Counted from the first letter of the stretch, positions 44,593 through 54,286 are shown. The stretch: DNA of 64,000 bases from Burkholderia sp. D-99 (GCF_011605345.1 NZ_JAAOXM010000018.1:1-64000), one strand, 5' to 3'. Program-made: numbers and translations. The notes: a model not told the origin generated them from the sequence alone.

Positions 44593-45216
44593 TTACGCAA
44601 GCGCGCCCAGTTCGCGCAGCCGTGCCTCGGTCGCCGCCGCACTCGTGTGATGAATGCCGTGCCAGCCGAGCGCCGTCGCGGCCGCGGCGTTCTTCGCGTT
44701 GTCGTCGATGAACACGAGTTCGTGCGGCGCGATGCCCGGCAAGTGCGGCTCGATCCGCGCATGCATCTCGCGGTAGATCGCCGGATCGGGTTTCACGAGC
44801 TTCACACGGCCTGACACGACGATGTCCTTGAAACGCCGCAGGACCGGGAAGTTGTCCCACGCATACGGGAACGTCTCCGCTGACCAGTTCGTCAGCCCGA
44901 ACAGCGGCATCCCCTGCGCGTCGAGCCGGTCGACGAGCGCGGCACCTTCGTCGAGCACGCCGCCGATCATCTCGTGCCAGCGTGTGTAGAAGGCACGGAT
45001 CAGCGCCTCGTGCTCCGGAAATTTCGCGACGAGTTCGTCCGTGCCCTCCTCGATCGTCTGCCCGCCGTCCTGGCGGACCACCCAGTCCATCGCGCACACA
45101 TGCGTGAAGAACCAGCGGCGCTCCGCGTCGTCGGGAATCAGTTCCCTGTAGAGGTACTCGGGGCTCCAGTCGATCAGCACGCCGCCGAAATCGAACACCA
45201 CGGCCTTGATCGTCAT
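44593..45216 (-). CDS. HAD-family hydrolase (haloacid dehalogenase/epoxide-hydrolase-like)
   Basis: A 207-residue HAD protein. Motif I is VVFDFGGVLIDW, motif II is LTNWS, motif III Lys is in VKLVKPDPAIY, and motif IV is VFIDDNAKN. Substrate not predictable. It overlaps the isochorismatase-type gene by 4 nt (ATGA), so the pair is translationally coupled. Confidence 0.88.
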   Translation of the reverse strand: MTIKAVVFDFGGVLIDWSPEYLYRELIPDDAERRWFFTHVCAMDWVVRQDGGQTIEEGTDELVAKFPEHEALIRAFYTRWHEMIGGVLDEGAALVDRLDAQGMPLFGLTNWSAETFPYAWDNFPVLRRFKDIVVSGRVKLVKPDPAIYREMHARIEPHLPGIAPHELVFIDDNAKNAAAATALGWHGIHHTSAAATEARLRELGALA

Positions 45217-45764
45217 GCGAGCTCCGTTGTCAGCACGTCGGCGAGCGGACGCGGCGTGACCGCGTTGCCCGACAGCGAATTGTTTGACCAGATGAATTGG
45301 TGATGCGCGACGATCTGCGCGGCCAACAGGTGCGCGCGCTCGTTCGTCGTGTGCAGGTCGGACACGACGGTCGTCCGGTAGCCGAGCAGCGCCGCGCGGC
45401 GCGCGGCCGAATCGACGCAGAACTCGGTCGCATAACCGCAGATCAGCACCGAACGGATGCCATGGCGGTCGAGCTGCGCCGCGAGCGGCGTGTCGTGGAA
45501 CGAATCGCTCATCTGCTTGCGTACGCGCCAGTCGTCGCTGCCGACGACCAGCCCCGCATGCAGCTCCCAGCCCGGCGTGCCGGGCACGATGTCGTCGTCT
45601 GCATCGCCGTCATGCTGCACGAAGCACACGGGCGCGTTCGCCGCACGCGCCGCCGCCGTCAACCGGTTGATGCCCGACACGACGTCGTCGAGCCGATAAG
45701 CGGGCTGCGCCCGCTCGACCAGCCCGCGCTGCATGTCAATCACGATCACTGCTGTGTCCGCCAT
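45213..45764 (-). CDS. Isochorismatase-family cysteine hydrolase
   Basis: A 183-residue protein from the ATG at 45764. The catalytic Asp is in VIDMQRG, a Lys lies in RVRKQMSDSFHDT and the Cys is in GYATEFCVDSAARRA. It is similar to nicotinamidase-like or carbamoyl-amidase hydrolases, with the exact substrate unknown. The first gene of a two-gene unit with the HAD hydrolase. Confidence 0.88.
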   Translation of the reverse strand: MADTAVIVIDMQRGLVERAQPAYRLDDVVSGINRLTAAARAANAPVCFVQHDGDADDDIVPGTPGWELHAGLVVGSDDWRVRKQMSDSFHDTPLAAQLDRHGIRSVLICGYATEFCVDSAARRAALLGYRTTVVSDLHTTNERAHLLAAQIVAHHQFIWSNNSLSGNAVTPRPLADVLTTELA

Positions 45765-45822
45765 TGCTTGCCCTCGGTATTGTCGTTCGGCCGTTGTCCG
45801 GCCGTTATCGCATGTTGTTGCG

Positions 45823-47637
45823 TCAGATCGGCTGCGTGCGTGCGTCGAGCCATGCCTTCGCATCGCCGCTCAGGTGCCGGCCGACGCGCTCGCGCACCGT
45901 CGCGTGATACGTGTTCAGCCACACACGCTCTTCGTCATGCAGCATCTCGATCAGCACGCAGCGCGTGTCGATCGGGCACAGCGTCAGCGTCTCGAACGCA
46001 AGGAAATCGCCGAATTCCGTCTTCCCGGCTGCGCGGTTCACGACCAGGTTCTCGATCCGGATGCCCCACTGGCCGGGACGGTATACGCCCGGCTCGATCG
46101 ACGTGATCATGCCCTCTTCCATCGCCGTGTGCGGCTCGGCCGGCGCGTAGTGCGAGATCACCTGCGGGCCTTCGTGCACGTTCAGGAAGTAGCCGACGCC
46201 ATGCCCCGTGCCGTGGCCGTAATCGAGCCCGGCCGCCCACATCGGCGCGCGCGCGATCGCGTCGAGCATCGGCGAGCGGATGCCGCGCGGGAAACGAGCG
46301 CGCGACAGCGCCATCATCGATTTCAGCACGATCGTGAAATCGCGCCGCTGCAGGTCGCTGACCGTGCCGACCGGCACGACGCGTGTGATGTCGGTCGTGC
46401 CCGTCACGTACTGGCCGCCCGAATCGATCAGCAGCAGCCCGTCGCCGGCGATCGTCGCGTGCGACTCCGGCGTCGCGCGGTAATGCGGCATCGCGCCGTT
46501 CGCGTTGAAGCCCGCGATCGTCGCGAAGCTCCGCGACACATAGCCGGGGCGCCGCGCGCGCGCGGCGGTGAGTTTCTCGTCGATCGTCAGCTCGGTGATC
46601 GTCTCACGGCTCAAGGCCTGTTCGAGCCAGGTGAAGAATTCCGCGAGCGCGGCGCCGTCGTGCTCCATCGTCACGCGCACGTGCTCGATTTCGGTGGACG
46701 TCTTGCGCGACTTCGCGAACGTCGACGGATTCACGGCCTCGACGAGCTTCACGCCGGCCGGCACGGCCTCGAGCGTACCGAACGTCACGCGGCGCGGGTC
46801 GATCAGCAGCGTCGCGCCGTCGGGCAGCGCCGCGAGCGCGGCGCGCGCGGCGTCGTAGGCACGGACGTCGACGCCGTCCTGTGCGAGCGACGCGGCCAAT
46901 GCCGGCGAAACCTTGCCGTCGGCGACGAACAGCGTCGCGCGATCGGCGCCGATCATTGCGTGCGCAACGAATACGGGATTGAAGTTGACGTCGGCACCGC
47001 GCAGGTTGAACAGCCATGCGAGGTCGTCGAGCGTCGAGACGAAATGCCACTGCGCGCCCAGCGCACGCATCGAGCGGCGCACTTCGGCCAGCTTGCTCGC
47101 GCGCGTCGTGTCGGCCTGCGGCGCCGCGTGCTCGAACACCGCGTCGCCGGGCAGCCCCGGCCGCTCGGGCCAGATCGCGTCGAGCAGGTCGAGGTCGGTG
47201 CGCAGCGCGATGCCGCGCGCGTTCAGTGCGCCCGTCAGCCCGCGTGCGGCCGCGACGCCGAGCACGGCGCCGTCGACGCCGACCGTCGCACCCGCCGCCA
47301 CGTTCTGCGCGAGCCAGTCGACGTGCGGCGCGCTCTGCTGCCCGCCCGTCATCTTCATCAGTTGTACGCCCGTGCCGGCCAGTTCGGCGTCTGCCTGCAC
47401 CCAGTAGCGGCTGTCGACCCACAACCCCGCGAAATCCGCGGTCACGACCAGCGTACCGACCGAGCCCGTGAAGCCGGACAGCCAGCGGCGGGCCTGCCAG
47501 CGCTCCGGCAGATACTCGGACAGATGGGGATCGGCGGACGGCACGAGATAGGCGGCCAGGTTCTCGCGGGCCATGGCACCACGCAGCAGCGCAAGGCGGG
47601 CCGGCACCGGCGAGACTTCGGGAAGACGGGCATTCAT
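45823..47637 (-). CDS. pepP: Xaa-Pro aminopeptidase (M24B, aminopeptidase P)
   Basis: A 604-residue protein of the long, XPNPEP1-like class. Two creatinase-like N-terminal domains precede the pita-bread catalytic domain. Metal ligands are visible as Asp in LLIDSGGQY and TTDITR, His in GTGHGVGYFLNVHEGP, Glu in SIEPGVYRPGQWGIRIEN and Glu in LAFETLTLCPID. It removes N-terminal residues next to proline. The shorter ATG start at 47637 is chosen over one six codons upstream. Confidence 0.9.
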   Translation of the reverse strand: MNARLPEVSPVPARLALLRGAMARENLAAYLVPSADPHLSEYLPERWQARRWLSGFTGSVGTLVVTADFAGLWVDSRYWVQADAELAGTGVQLMKMTGGQQSAPHVDWLAQNVAAGATVGVDGAVLGVAAARGLTGALNARGIALRTDLDLLDAIWPERPGLPGDAVFEHAAPQADTTRASKLAEVRRSMRALGAQWHFVSTLDDLAWLFNLRGADVNFNPVFVAHAMIGADRATLFVADGKVSPALAASLAQDGVDVRAYDAARAALAALPDGATLLIDPRRVTFGTLEAVPAGVKLVEAVNPSTFAKSRKTSTEIEHVRVTMEHDGAALAEFFTWLEQALSRETITELTIDEKLTAARARRPGYVSRSFATIAGFNANGAMPHYRATPESHATIAGDGLLLIDSGGQYVTGTTDITRVVPVGTVSDLQRRDFTIVLKSMMALSRARFPRGIRSPMLDAIARAPMWAAGLDYGHGTGHGVGYFLNVHEGPQVISHYAPAEPHTAMEEGMITSIEPGVYRPGQWGIRIENLVVNRAAGKTEFGDFLAFETLTLCPIDTRCVLIEMLHDEERVWLNTYHATVRERVGRHLSGDAKAWLDARTQPI

Positions 47638-47655
47638 GATTTCACCTGAGAGCAT

Positions 47656-47910
47656 TCAGCGACGGGCCGACAGCGCAACCGTCACGGCTACGGCGAGGAA
47701 CGCGACGCCGGTGCAGACCGGCCATTCGAGCGTCTCGCCATCGTAAAACAGTCCTGAAAGATTGCCGGCCATGCGGGCCGCGGACGCGCCGACGATGCCG
47801 GCAAGCACCGCGATCCACCATGCCGGCCGGCCCGTGCGCCGCATCGGATGCAGCCATCGGCCGAACAGCCCGACGGCCGCTCCCAGGACAAGGATTCCAA
47901 ACCAGTTCAT
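47656..47910 (-). CDS. Small membrane protein of the GlsB/YeaQ/YmgE type
   Basis: An 84-residue protein from the ATG at 47910, with three hydrophobic segments. The GxxxG-rich LVLGAAVGLFGRWLHP and WWIAVLAGIVGASAARMAG segments resemble the transglycosylase-associated/GlsB stress family. Function unknown. It lies 18 bp upstream of pepP on the same strand and may be co-transcribed. Confidence 0.7.
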   Translation of the reverse strand: MNWFGILVLGAAVGLFGRWLHPMRRTGRPAWWIAVLAGIVGASAARMAGNLSGLFYDGETLEWPVCTGVAFLAVAVTVALSARR

Positions 47911-48081
47911 CCAACGCCTTCCATAAATTCGGATTCGTCCCATAGGCGTGAACGTTGCCAGCGGCTAGCATCGATTCATCCATCGAACCCGAGACCAGCC
48001 GGGTGCCGCGAACATTCGAGTGTAGGGGCCGACTCAACGTTATGGCAAGCGCACACCGGTTGCCGTATTGAAGAAATTCTC

Positions 48082-48843
48082 ATGCGAATCGCTCTGATCG
48101 ATCCGGACGCGCGCCATGCCGCGCTCCTGAACCGCCTGCTCTTTGCAGGCGGCCACGTGTGCCACGCGTTTCCGTCCAGTACGGCGTTCTTCGCGTGGCT
48201 CGCTACCGACACCTGCGACATGCTGATCACCGGCCACTGGGCCGGCGACCAGCCGGCCGAGGAAATCATTCCGCGTGCGCAGACGGTCCTGCCCGGGCTG
48301 CCGGCCATCGTCGTGATGCAATTGCCGCGCGAGAGCGAAATCGTATCGTGCCTGCACGCGGGCGCCGACGATTGCCTCGTGCGCCCGGTGAGCGGGCCCG
48401 AGCTGCTCGCGCGCGTCAACGCGCTGAGCCGGCGCGCCGGCGTGCGCCGGCCACCGACACGCTCGCGCGAAAAGTATGGCGAATACGCGTTCGACGCCAC
48501 GCACTGCCTCGTTCGCTTCGGCGGCGCAATCGTTTCACTCACGCCGAAGGAGTTCCGTTTCGCGCAGTTGCTGTTCGCGAACCTGTCGCGGCCCGTGTCG
48601 CGCGCCCATATCCTCGAAACGGTGTGGGCACGCCGCCGCGACATGAAGTCGCGCACGCTCGATACCCACGCGTCCCGGCTGCGCAGCAAGCTGCAGCTGC
48701 TTCCGGAGCGCGGCTACCGGCTGCTGCCGCTCTACGGCTACGGCTATCAGCTCGACCGCGTGCCGATCGAGCCCCCAAATTCGCGGCCCCGCCACGCTGA
48801 TGCCCGGTATGCGGCGAGTGAGGAAATCGCTGAAACGCTATAA
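48082..48843 (+). CDS. OmpR-type response regulator with degenerate receiver domain
   Basis: A 253-residue protein. A CheY-like receiver (residues 1-115) precedes an OmpR winged helix (about 135-225, VSLTPKEFRFAQLLFANLSRPVSRAHILETVW). The acidic pair is in LIDPDAR. The phospho-acceptor Asp is missing: CDMLITGHW replaces the usual D-x-x-x-x-D. The conserved Lys is Arg in LVRPVS. It therefore probably works without phosphorylation. No sensor kinase is adjacent. Its stop codon overlaps the hemA -10 box. Confidence 0.85.
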   Translation: MRIALIDPDARHAALLNRLLFAGGHVCHAFPSSTAFFAWLATDTCDMLITGHWAGDQPAEEIIPRAQTVLPGLPAIVVMQLPRESEIVSCLHAGADDCLVRPVSGPELLARVNALSRRAGVRRPPTRSREKYGEYAFDATHCLVRFGGAIVSLTPKEFRFAQLLFANLSRPVSRAHILETVWARRRDMKSRTLDTHASRLRSKLQLLPERGYRLLPLYGYGYQLDRVPIEPPNSRPRHADARYAASEEIAETL

Positions 48844-48844
48844 T
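48839..48844 (+). promoter_or_regulatory. -10 element of hemA, overlapping the regulator's stop codon
   Basis: A perfect TATAAT ends 25 bp before the hemA ATG and overlaps the TAA of the upstream gene. The -35 region (GAGTGA at 17-bp spacing) is poor, so activator help is possible. Confidence 0.5.
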
Positions 48845-48869
48845 ATGGGGCTAAACGATAGCCCTCGAT

Positions 48870-50168
48870 ATGCAACTCCTCACGATCGGAATCAATCACC
48901 ACACTGCGCCTGTCGCCCTGCGCGAACGCGTGGCGTTTCCGCTCGAGCAGATCAAGCCGGCTCTCGTCACGTTCAAGAACGTGCTTCTCGGGCCCCAGGC
49001 GCCCAACACACCCGAAGCAGCGATCCTCTCCACCTGCAACCGCACCGAACTGTATTGCGCGACAGATGATCGCGCAGCACGTGAAGGCGCGGTCCGCTGG
49101 CTGTCGGAGTATCACCGGATTCCGGTCGACGAACTCGCACCGCACGTCTATGCGCTGCCGCAGTCGGAAGCGGTTCGGCACGCGTTCCGCGTCGCATCCG
49201 GCCTCGATTCGATGGTGCTTGGCGAAACCCAGATTCTGGGCCAGATGAAGGATGCCGTCCGCACCGCGACGGAAGCCGGCGCGCTCGGCACCTATCTGAA
49301 CCAGCTGTTCCAGCGCACGTTCGCGGTGGCGAAGGAAGTGCGCGGCACGACCGAGATCGGCACGCAGTCGGTGTCGATGGCCGCCGCCGCGGTTCGCCTC
49401 GCGCAACGGATCTTCGAAAAAGTGTCCGATCAGCGCGTGCTGTTCATCGGCGCCGGCGAGATGATCGAACTGTGCGCGACGCACTTCGCCGCACAAGGCC
49501 CGCGCGAACTCGTCGTTGCGAACCGCACGGCCGAACGCGGCCAGCGGCTCGCCGAACGCTTCAGCGGCCGCGCGATGCCGCTCGCGGATCTGCCGACCCG
49601 CATGCACGAATTCGACATCATCGTGTCGTGCACGGCGTCGACGCTGCCGATCATCGGCCTCGGCGCAGTCGAACGCGCGGTGAAGGCACGCCGTCACCGG
49701 CCGATCTTCATGGTCGACCTCGCGGTGCCGCGCGACATCGAGCCCGAAGTCGGCAAGCTGAAGGACGTGTTCCTCTACACCGTCGACGATCTCGGCGCGA
49801 TCGTGCGCGAAGGCAATGCGTCGCGCCAAGCGGCAGTCGCGCAGGCCGAAGCGATCATCGAGACGCGCGTGCAGAATTTCATGCAATGGCTCGACACGCG
49901 CAGCGTCGTGCCGGTGATCCGTCACATGCATACGCAGGCCGACGCGCTGCGCCGTGCCGAAGTCGACAAGGCGCAGAAGCTGCTCGCGCGCGGCGACGAT
50001 CCGGCCGCCGTGCTCGAAGCGCTGTCGCAAGCGCTGACCAACAAGCTGATCCACGGCCCGACGAGCGCGCTCAACCGCGTGAACGGCGCCGATCGCGATT
50101 CGCTGATCGACCTGATGCGCGGCTTCTACCAGCACGCACCGCGCTCGAACGACCAGTCCGGCCACTAG
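48870..50168 (+). CDS. hemA: Glutamyl-tRNA reductase
   Basis: A 432-residue enzyme. The catalytic Cys56 lies in ILSTCNRTELY, followed by GETQILGQMKDA. The NADPH-binding GAGEMIELCATHF and a C-terminal dimerisation helix complete the family pattern. It reduces Glu-tRNA to glutamate-1-semialdehyde, the first step of tetrapyrrole synthesis. It begins a run of closely spaced genes, hemA-prfA-prmC-grxD-ubiX. Confidence 0.96.
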   Translation: MQLLTIGINHHTAPVALRERVAFPLEQIKPALVTFKNVLLGPQAPNTPEAAILSTCNRTELYCATDDRAAREGAVRWLSEYHRIPVDELAPHVYALPQSEAVRHAFRVASGLDSMVLGETQILGQMKDAVRTATEAGALGTYLNQLFQRTFAVAKEVRGTTEIGTQSVSMAAAAVRLAQRIFEKVSDQRVLFIGAGEMIELCATHFAAQGPRELVVANRTAERGQRLAERFSGRAMPLADLPTRMHEFDIIVSCTASTLPIIGLGAVERAVKARRHRPIFMVDLAVPRDIEPEVGKLKDVFLYTVDDLGAIVREGNASRQAAVAQAEAIIETRVQNFMQWLDTRSVVPVIRHMHTQADALRRAEVDKAQKLLARGDDPAAVLEALSQALTNKLIHGPTSALNRVNGADRDSLIDLMRGFYQHAPRSNDQSGH

Positions 50169-50251
50169 CGCCGGCCGATCGCCCTGCCACCGGCCGCACG
50201 CCGGCCTATCCTTTCCGAATACCCCTTTGCCCGGGAGCGCCGCTCCACACC

Positions 50252-51334
50252 ATGAAGACGAGCATGCAACGCAAGCTCGACCAGCTGTCCACACGGCTGG
50301 CCGAACTGAACGACCTGCTGAGCCGCGAAAACGTCACGGCCGACCTCGACCAGTACCGCAAGCTGACGCGTGAACATGCGGAACTCGGCCCGGTGGTCGA
50401 ACAGTACGCACTGTGGCGCCAGTCGCGCAGCGACGAAACGGCCGCGCAGGAGCTGCTCGGCGATCTGTCGATGCGCGACTTCGCGGAAGACGAAATCCGC
50501 AGCGCACGCGAGAGCATGACCCGCCTCGAGACCGAGCTGCAGAAGATGCTGCTGCCGAAGGATCCGAACGACGACCGCAACATCTTCCTCGAAATCCGTG
50601 CGGGCGCGGGCGGCGACGAGTCGGCGCTGTTTGCAGGCGACCTGCTGCGCATGTACCTGCGCTTCGCCGAGCGCCAGCGCTGGCAGGTCGAAATGATGTC
50701 GGAAAGCGCGTCGGATCTCGGCGGCTACAAGGAAGTGATCGTGCGGATCGCGGGCCAGGGCGCGTATTCGCGCCTGAAGTTCGAATCGGGCGGCCATCGC
50801 GTGCAGCGCGTGCCGGCAACCGAGACGCAGGGGCGCATCCACACTTCCGCGTGCACGGTCGCGGTGATGCCGGAAGCCGACGAAATCGGCGAGGTCGAAA
50901 TCAATCCGGCCGACCTGCGGATCGACACGTTCCGTGCATCCGGCGCGGGCGGCCAGCACATCAACAAGACCGATTCGGCGGTGCGCGTCACGCACATCCC
51001 GAGCGGGATCGTCGTCGAGTGCCAGGACGACCGTTCGCAGCACAAGAACAAGGATCGCGCGCTGAAGGTGCTCGCCGCGCGCATCAAGGACAAGCAGTAT
51101 CACGAGCAGCACGCGAAGGAAGCAGCGACGCGCAAGAGCCTGATCGGCTCCGGCGACCGCTCGGAACGAATCCGCACGTACAACTTCCCGCAGGGCCGAA
51201 TGACCGACCACCGGATCAACCTGACGCTGTACCGGCTCGAGGCGATCATGGACGGCGACCTCGACGAACTGATCGGCGTGCTGGCCAGCGAGCACCAGGC
51301 CGAACTGCTCGCGTCGCTCGGCGACACCGACTGA
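50252..51334 (+). CDS. prfA: Peptide chain release factor 1
   Basis: A 360-residue RF1. The GGQ motif is in GAGGQHINKTDSAVR. The codon-recognition loop PxT is present as PATETQGR. It releases peptides at UAA and UAG. prmC, whose product methylates the GGQ glutamine, starts 7 nt downstream, a conserved functional pairing. Confidence 0.97.
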   Translation: MKTSMQRKLDQLSTRLAELNDLLSRENVTADLDQYRKLTREHAELGPVVEQYALWRQSRSDETAAQELLGDLSMRDFAEDEIRSARESMTRLETELQKMLLPKDPNDDRNIFLEIRAGAGGDESALFAGDLLRMYLRFAERQRWQVEMMSESASDLGGYKEVIVRIAGQGAYSRLKFESGGHRVQRVPATETQGRIHTSACTVAVMPEADEIGEVEINPADLRIDTFRASGAGGQHINKTDSAVRVTHIPSGIVVECQDDRSQHKNKDRALKVLAARIKDKQYHEQHAKEAATRKSLIGSGDRSERIRTYNFPQGRMTDHRINLTLYRLEAIMDGDLDELIGVLASEHQAELLASLGDTD

Positions 51335-51341
51335 GGTCGCG

Positions 51342-52184
51342 ATGCCCGACACTACCGCCGACGAACTGCTGCGCGCGTCTACGCTCGACGCGGTCGATGC
51401 GCGCGTGCTGCTCGCGCACGCACTCGGCTGGACCCGCACGCAACTGATTACGCGCGGCGACGCGCCGCTCGACGCGGCCGCGGTCGAACGCTACCGCACG
51501 CTCGAGGCGCGCCGCATGGCCGGCGAGCCGGTCGCGCAGCTCGTCGGGATGCGCGAATTCTTCGGCCGGCCGTTCGACGTGACGCCGGACGTGCTGATCC
51601 CGCGCCCTGAAACCGAACTGCTCGTCGAAGCCGCACTCGATGCGATCGACGGGCTGCCGCATGCGGCCGTGCTCGATCTCGGCACCGGCAGCGGCGCGAT
51701 TGCCGTGTCGATCGCTGCCGAGCGGCCCGATGCACGCGTGTGGGCGCTCGACCGTTCGCCGGCCGCACTCGCGGTTGCGCAGCGCAATGCAGGCAAGCTG
51801 CTCGACGCGCACCGCCCCGGCGGCCCGCTGCACTGGTTGCAGAGCGACTGGTACGCGGCGCTCGACCCGGCGCTCGCATTCGACACGATCGTCAGCAATC
51901 CGCCGTACATCGCGCAGCACGATCCGCACCTCACGCAGGGCGACCTGCGTTTCGAGCCGCGCGGCGCACTCACCGACGATGCCGACGGCCTCAGCGCGAT
52001 CCGCACGATCGTCGCGGGCGCCGGCACCTACCTGAAACCGGGCGGCACGCTCTGGATCGAGCACGGCTACGACCAGGCCGAGGCCGTGCGCGCGGTGCTC
52101 GCATCGCACGGCTTCGTCGCGGTCGAATCGCTCGCCGATCTGGCCGCGATCGAACGCACGACAGGCGGCCGCCTGCCGGGCTGA
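51342..52184 (+). CDS. prmC: Release factor glutamine N5-methyltransferase
   Basis: A 280-residue class I methyltransferase. The N-terminal helical domain is followed by SAM motif VLDLGTGSGAIAVSIA and the Gln-recognition motif SNPPYIAQHD. It methylates the GGQ glutamine of release factors, including the product of the adjoining prfA. Confidence 0.96.
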   Translation: MPDTTADELLRASTLDAVDARVLLAHALGWTRTQLITRGDAPLDAAAVERYRTLEARRMAGEPVAQLVGMREFFGRPFDVTPDVLIPRPETELLVEAALDAIDGLPHAAVLDLGTGSGAIAVSIAAERPDARVWALDRSPAALAVAQRNAGKLLDAHRPGGPLHWLQSDWYAALDPALAFDTIVSNPPYIAQHDPHLTQGDLRFEPRGALTDDADGLSAIRTIVAGAGTYLKPGGTLWIEHGYDQAEAVRAVLASHGFVAVESLADLAAIERTTGGRLPG

Positions 52185-52252
52185 TGCCCGGCCCGCCCGG
52201 TCGAAATCCGCTATCATTTCGATCTAACGCCCCAGCAAACGCAAGGTCAGTC

Positions 52253-52564
52253 ATGGACACCCAACAACGTATCAAGCAAATCGTCGACGAAAACCAGGTC
52301 GTGCTCTTCATGAAGGGCAACGCGCAATTCCCGATGTGCGGCTTTTCGGGCCGCGCCATCCAGGTGCTGAAGGCCTGCGGCGTCGACCAGATCAAGACGG
52401 TCAACGTGCTCGAAGACGACGAGATCCGCCAGGGGATCAAGGAATTCTCGAACTGGCCGACCATCCCGCAGCTCTACGTGAAGGGCGAATTCATCGGCGG
52501 CTCGGACATCATGATGGAGATGTACCAGTCGGGCGAACTGCAACAACTGTTCGCCGCCGCGTAA
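52253..52564 (+). CDS. grxD: Monothiol glutaredoxin Grx4
   Basis: A 103-residue protein with the CGFS active site in FPMCGFSGRA and the glutathione-binding WPTIPQLYVKGEFIGGSDI. It acts in iron-sulfur cluster transfer. It follows prmC by about 70 bp with a possible TATCAT box in between. Confidence 0.95.
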   Translation: MDTQQRIKQIVDENQVVLFMKGNAQFPMCGFSGRAIQVLKACGVDQIKTVNVLEDDEIRQGIKEFSNWPTIPQLYVKGEFIGGSDIMMEMYQSGELQQLFAAA

Positions 52565-52584
52565 TACGCCCCGCCCCCCTTTCG

Positions 52585-53181
52585 ATGGCATCTCCCAGCG
52601 CGCCGCCACGCCGGCTGATCGTCGCGATCACCGGCGCCACCGGCGCGATCTACGGCGTACGGCTGCTCGACCTGCTGCGCGCCGCCGGCGGCGTCGAAAC
52701 GCACCTGCTGATTTCGAACGCCGGCTGGCTCAACATCCAGCACGAACTGAAGCTGTCGAAAGCCGATGTCGAAAGCCGTGCGGACGTCGTGCATTCGGTG
52801 CGCGACGTCGGCGCGACGATCGCGTCGGGGTCGTTCGCGACCGACGGGATGGTGATCGCGCCATGTTCGATGAAGACGCTCGCGAGCGTCGCACACGGGT
52901 TGTCCGACAACCTGATCACGCGCGCAGCCGACGTCACGTTGAAGGAGCGCCGCCGCCTCGTGCTGATGGTGCGCGAAACGCCGTTCAACCTCGCGCATCT
53001 GCGCAACATGACGGCCGTCACCGAAATGGGCGGCATCGTCTTTCCGCCGCTGCCCGCGTTCTACGCGATGCCGAAGACGATCGAGGAACTCGTCGACCAG
53101 ACCGTCACGCGCGTGCTCGACCTGTTCGCGCTCAGCGCACCGCAGACGACGCCCTGGGCCGGCATCCGGCACGCTCAGTAA
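52585..53181 (+). CDS. ubiX: Flavin prenyltransferase UbiX
   Basis: A 198-residue protein. The FMN-binding AITGATGAIYGVRLLDLL, the APCSMKTLASVAHG loop and RRRLVLMVRETPFN are UbiX signatures. It makes prenylated FMN, the cofactor of UbiD decarboxylase in ubiquinone synthesis. It starts 20 nt after grxD. Confidence 0.95.
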   Translation: MASPSAPPRRLIVAITGATGAIYGVRLLDLLRAAGGVETHLLISNAGWLNIQHELKLSKADVESRADVVHSVRDVGATIASGSFATDGMVIAPCSMKTLASVAHGLSDNLITRAADVTLKERRRLVLMVRETPFNLAHLRNMTAVTEMGGIVFPPLPAFYAMPKTIEELVDQTVTRVLDLFALSAPQTTPWAGIRHAQ

Positions 53182-53391
53182 GCGCACCTCTGCAGATTCG
53201 TTCTGCGCGCATCTTCGCCAATTTCGGCGGAAATTCGTTCGATATCACGAATACCGTGCCAACCTGCCGCGGAACGCGCGCCGCCGCCCCGATTAACAAC
53301 AAAATAGCGTCAATCAAATTCCAAAACGCGGATTTATCAATAGTCGGTGCACGCCTATAGTCACAGGCAAATCCCTTTGCAGGCCACCGCC

Positions 53392-54183
53392 ATGAACCGC
53401 TTGCCTTCGCTCTACCTGTCCCACGGCGCCCCGACGCTGCCGATCGACCCGACGCTGCCGTCCGGCGCGTTCACCCACCTTGGCGCCGAATTGCCGCGCC
53501 CGCGCGCGGTGCTGATGCTGTCCGCGCACTGGGGCACGCAGCGGCCCGTCGCCAGCATCGCCGCGCATCCGGAAACGATCCACGACTTCTACGGCTTTCC
53601 ACAGGCGCTGTACGACATCCGCTACCCGGCGCCCGGCGCGCCCGACGTCGCCGAGCGCGCGGCCGGGCTGCTGAATGCGGCCGGCATCGCGACCGCGACG
53701 ACCGAGCACGGCCTCGACCACGGCGCATGGGTGCCGATGCTGCTGATGTTCCCGGAAGCCGACGTGCCGGTGGCGCAGTTGTCGATCCAGCCGCGTGCGG
53801 ACGCAGCGCACCACTTCGCACTCGGCCGCGCGCTGCGGCCGCTGCGCGACGAAGGCGTGATGGTGATCGGCTCCGGCCAGATCACGCACAACCTGCGCGC
53901 CGCCGATTTCGGAGCGGCGCCGGAGGATGCGGACCCGCGCGTCGCGGAATTCACCGACTGGTTCGAGTCGAAGCTGGCCGCACGCGACGTCGACGCGCTG
54001 CTCGACTACCGCCGGCAGGCGCCGCATGCCGCGCTGATGCACCCGACCGACGAGCATCTGCTGCCGGTATTCACGGCGCTCGGCGCGGCGGACGACGACT
54101 ACCAACTCGGCATCCAGTCGCTCGGCACGTACCAGCGCGTGCTCGCGATGACAAACTACGTGTTCGCGAGCACGGCCGCCTGA
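53392..54183 (+). CDS. ygiD: LigB-type extradiol dioxygenase (4,5-DOPA dioxygenase-like, YgiD)
   Basis: A 263-residue protein. Metal-ligand histidines are seen in YLSHGAPTLP and SAHWGTQ, and near TTEHGLDHGAWVPM and GSGQITHNL. It resembles E. coli YgiD and plant-type DOPA dioxygenases that open catechol rings. The natural substrate is unknown. The 210 bp before it show no gene. Confidence 0.88.
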   Translation: MNRLPSLYLSHGAPTLPIDPTLPSGAFTHLGAELPRPRAVLMLSAHWGTQRPVASIAAHPETIHDFYGFPQALYDIRYPAPGAPDVAERAAGLLNAAGIATATTEHGLDHGAWVPMLLMFPEADVPVAQLSIQPRADAAHHFALGRALRPLRDEGVMVIGSGQITHNLRAADFGAAPEDADPRVAEFTDWFESKLAARDVDALLDYRRQAPHAALMHPTDEHLLPVFTALGAADDDYQLGIQSLGTYQRVLAMTNYVFASTAA

Positions 54184-54206
54184 GCGTCACGCGACAACCG
54201 GCCAAC

Positions 54207-54243
54207 AAAAAGCCCGCCCGAGCATCGCTCGGGCGGGCTTTTT
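54207..54243. terminator. Bidirectional terminator between the dioxygenase and permease genes
   Basis: AAAAAGCCCGCCCGAGC pairs with GCTCGGGCGGGCTTTTT over a 3-nt loop; both converging genes can use it. Confidence 0.92.
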
Positions 54244-54286
54244 CCGCTGCTTGCTGCCGCCGCCGAATCCGGCGACAGGTCACGCG

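Noticed and set aside
45733..47649. 638-codon plus-strand frame opposite pepP
   Set aside because: Shadow frame; pepP has all metal ligands in order.
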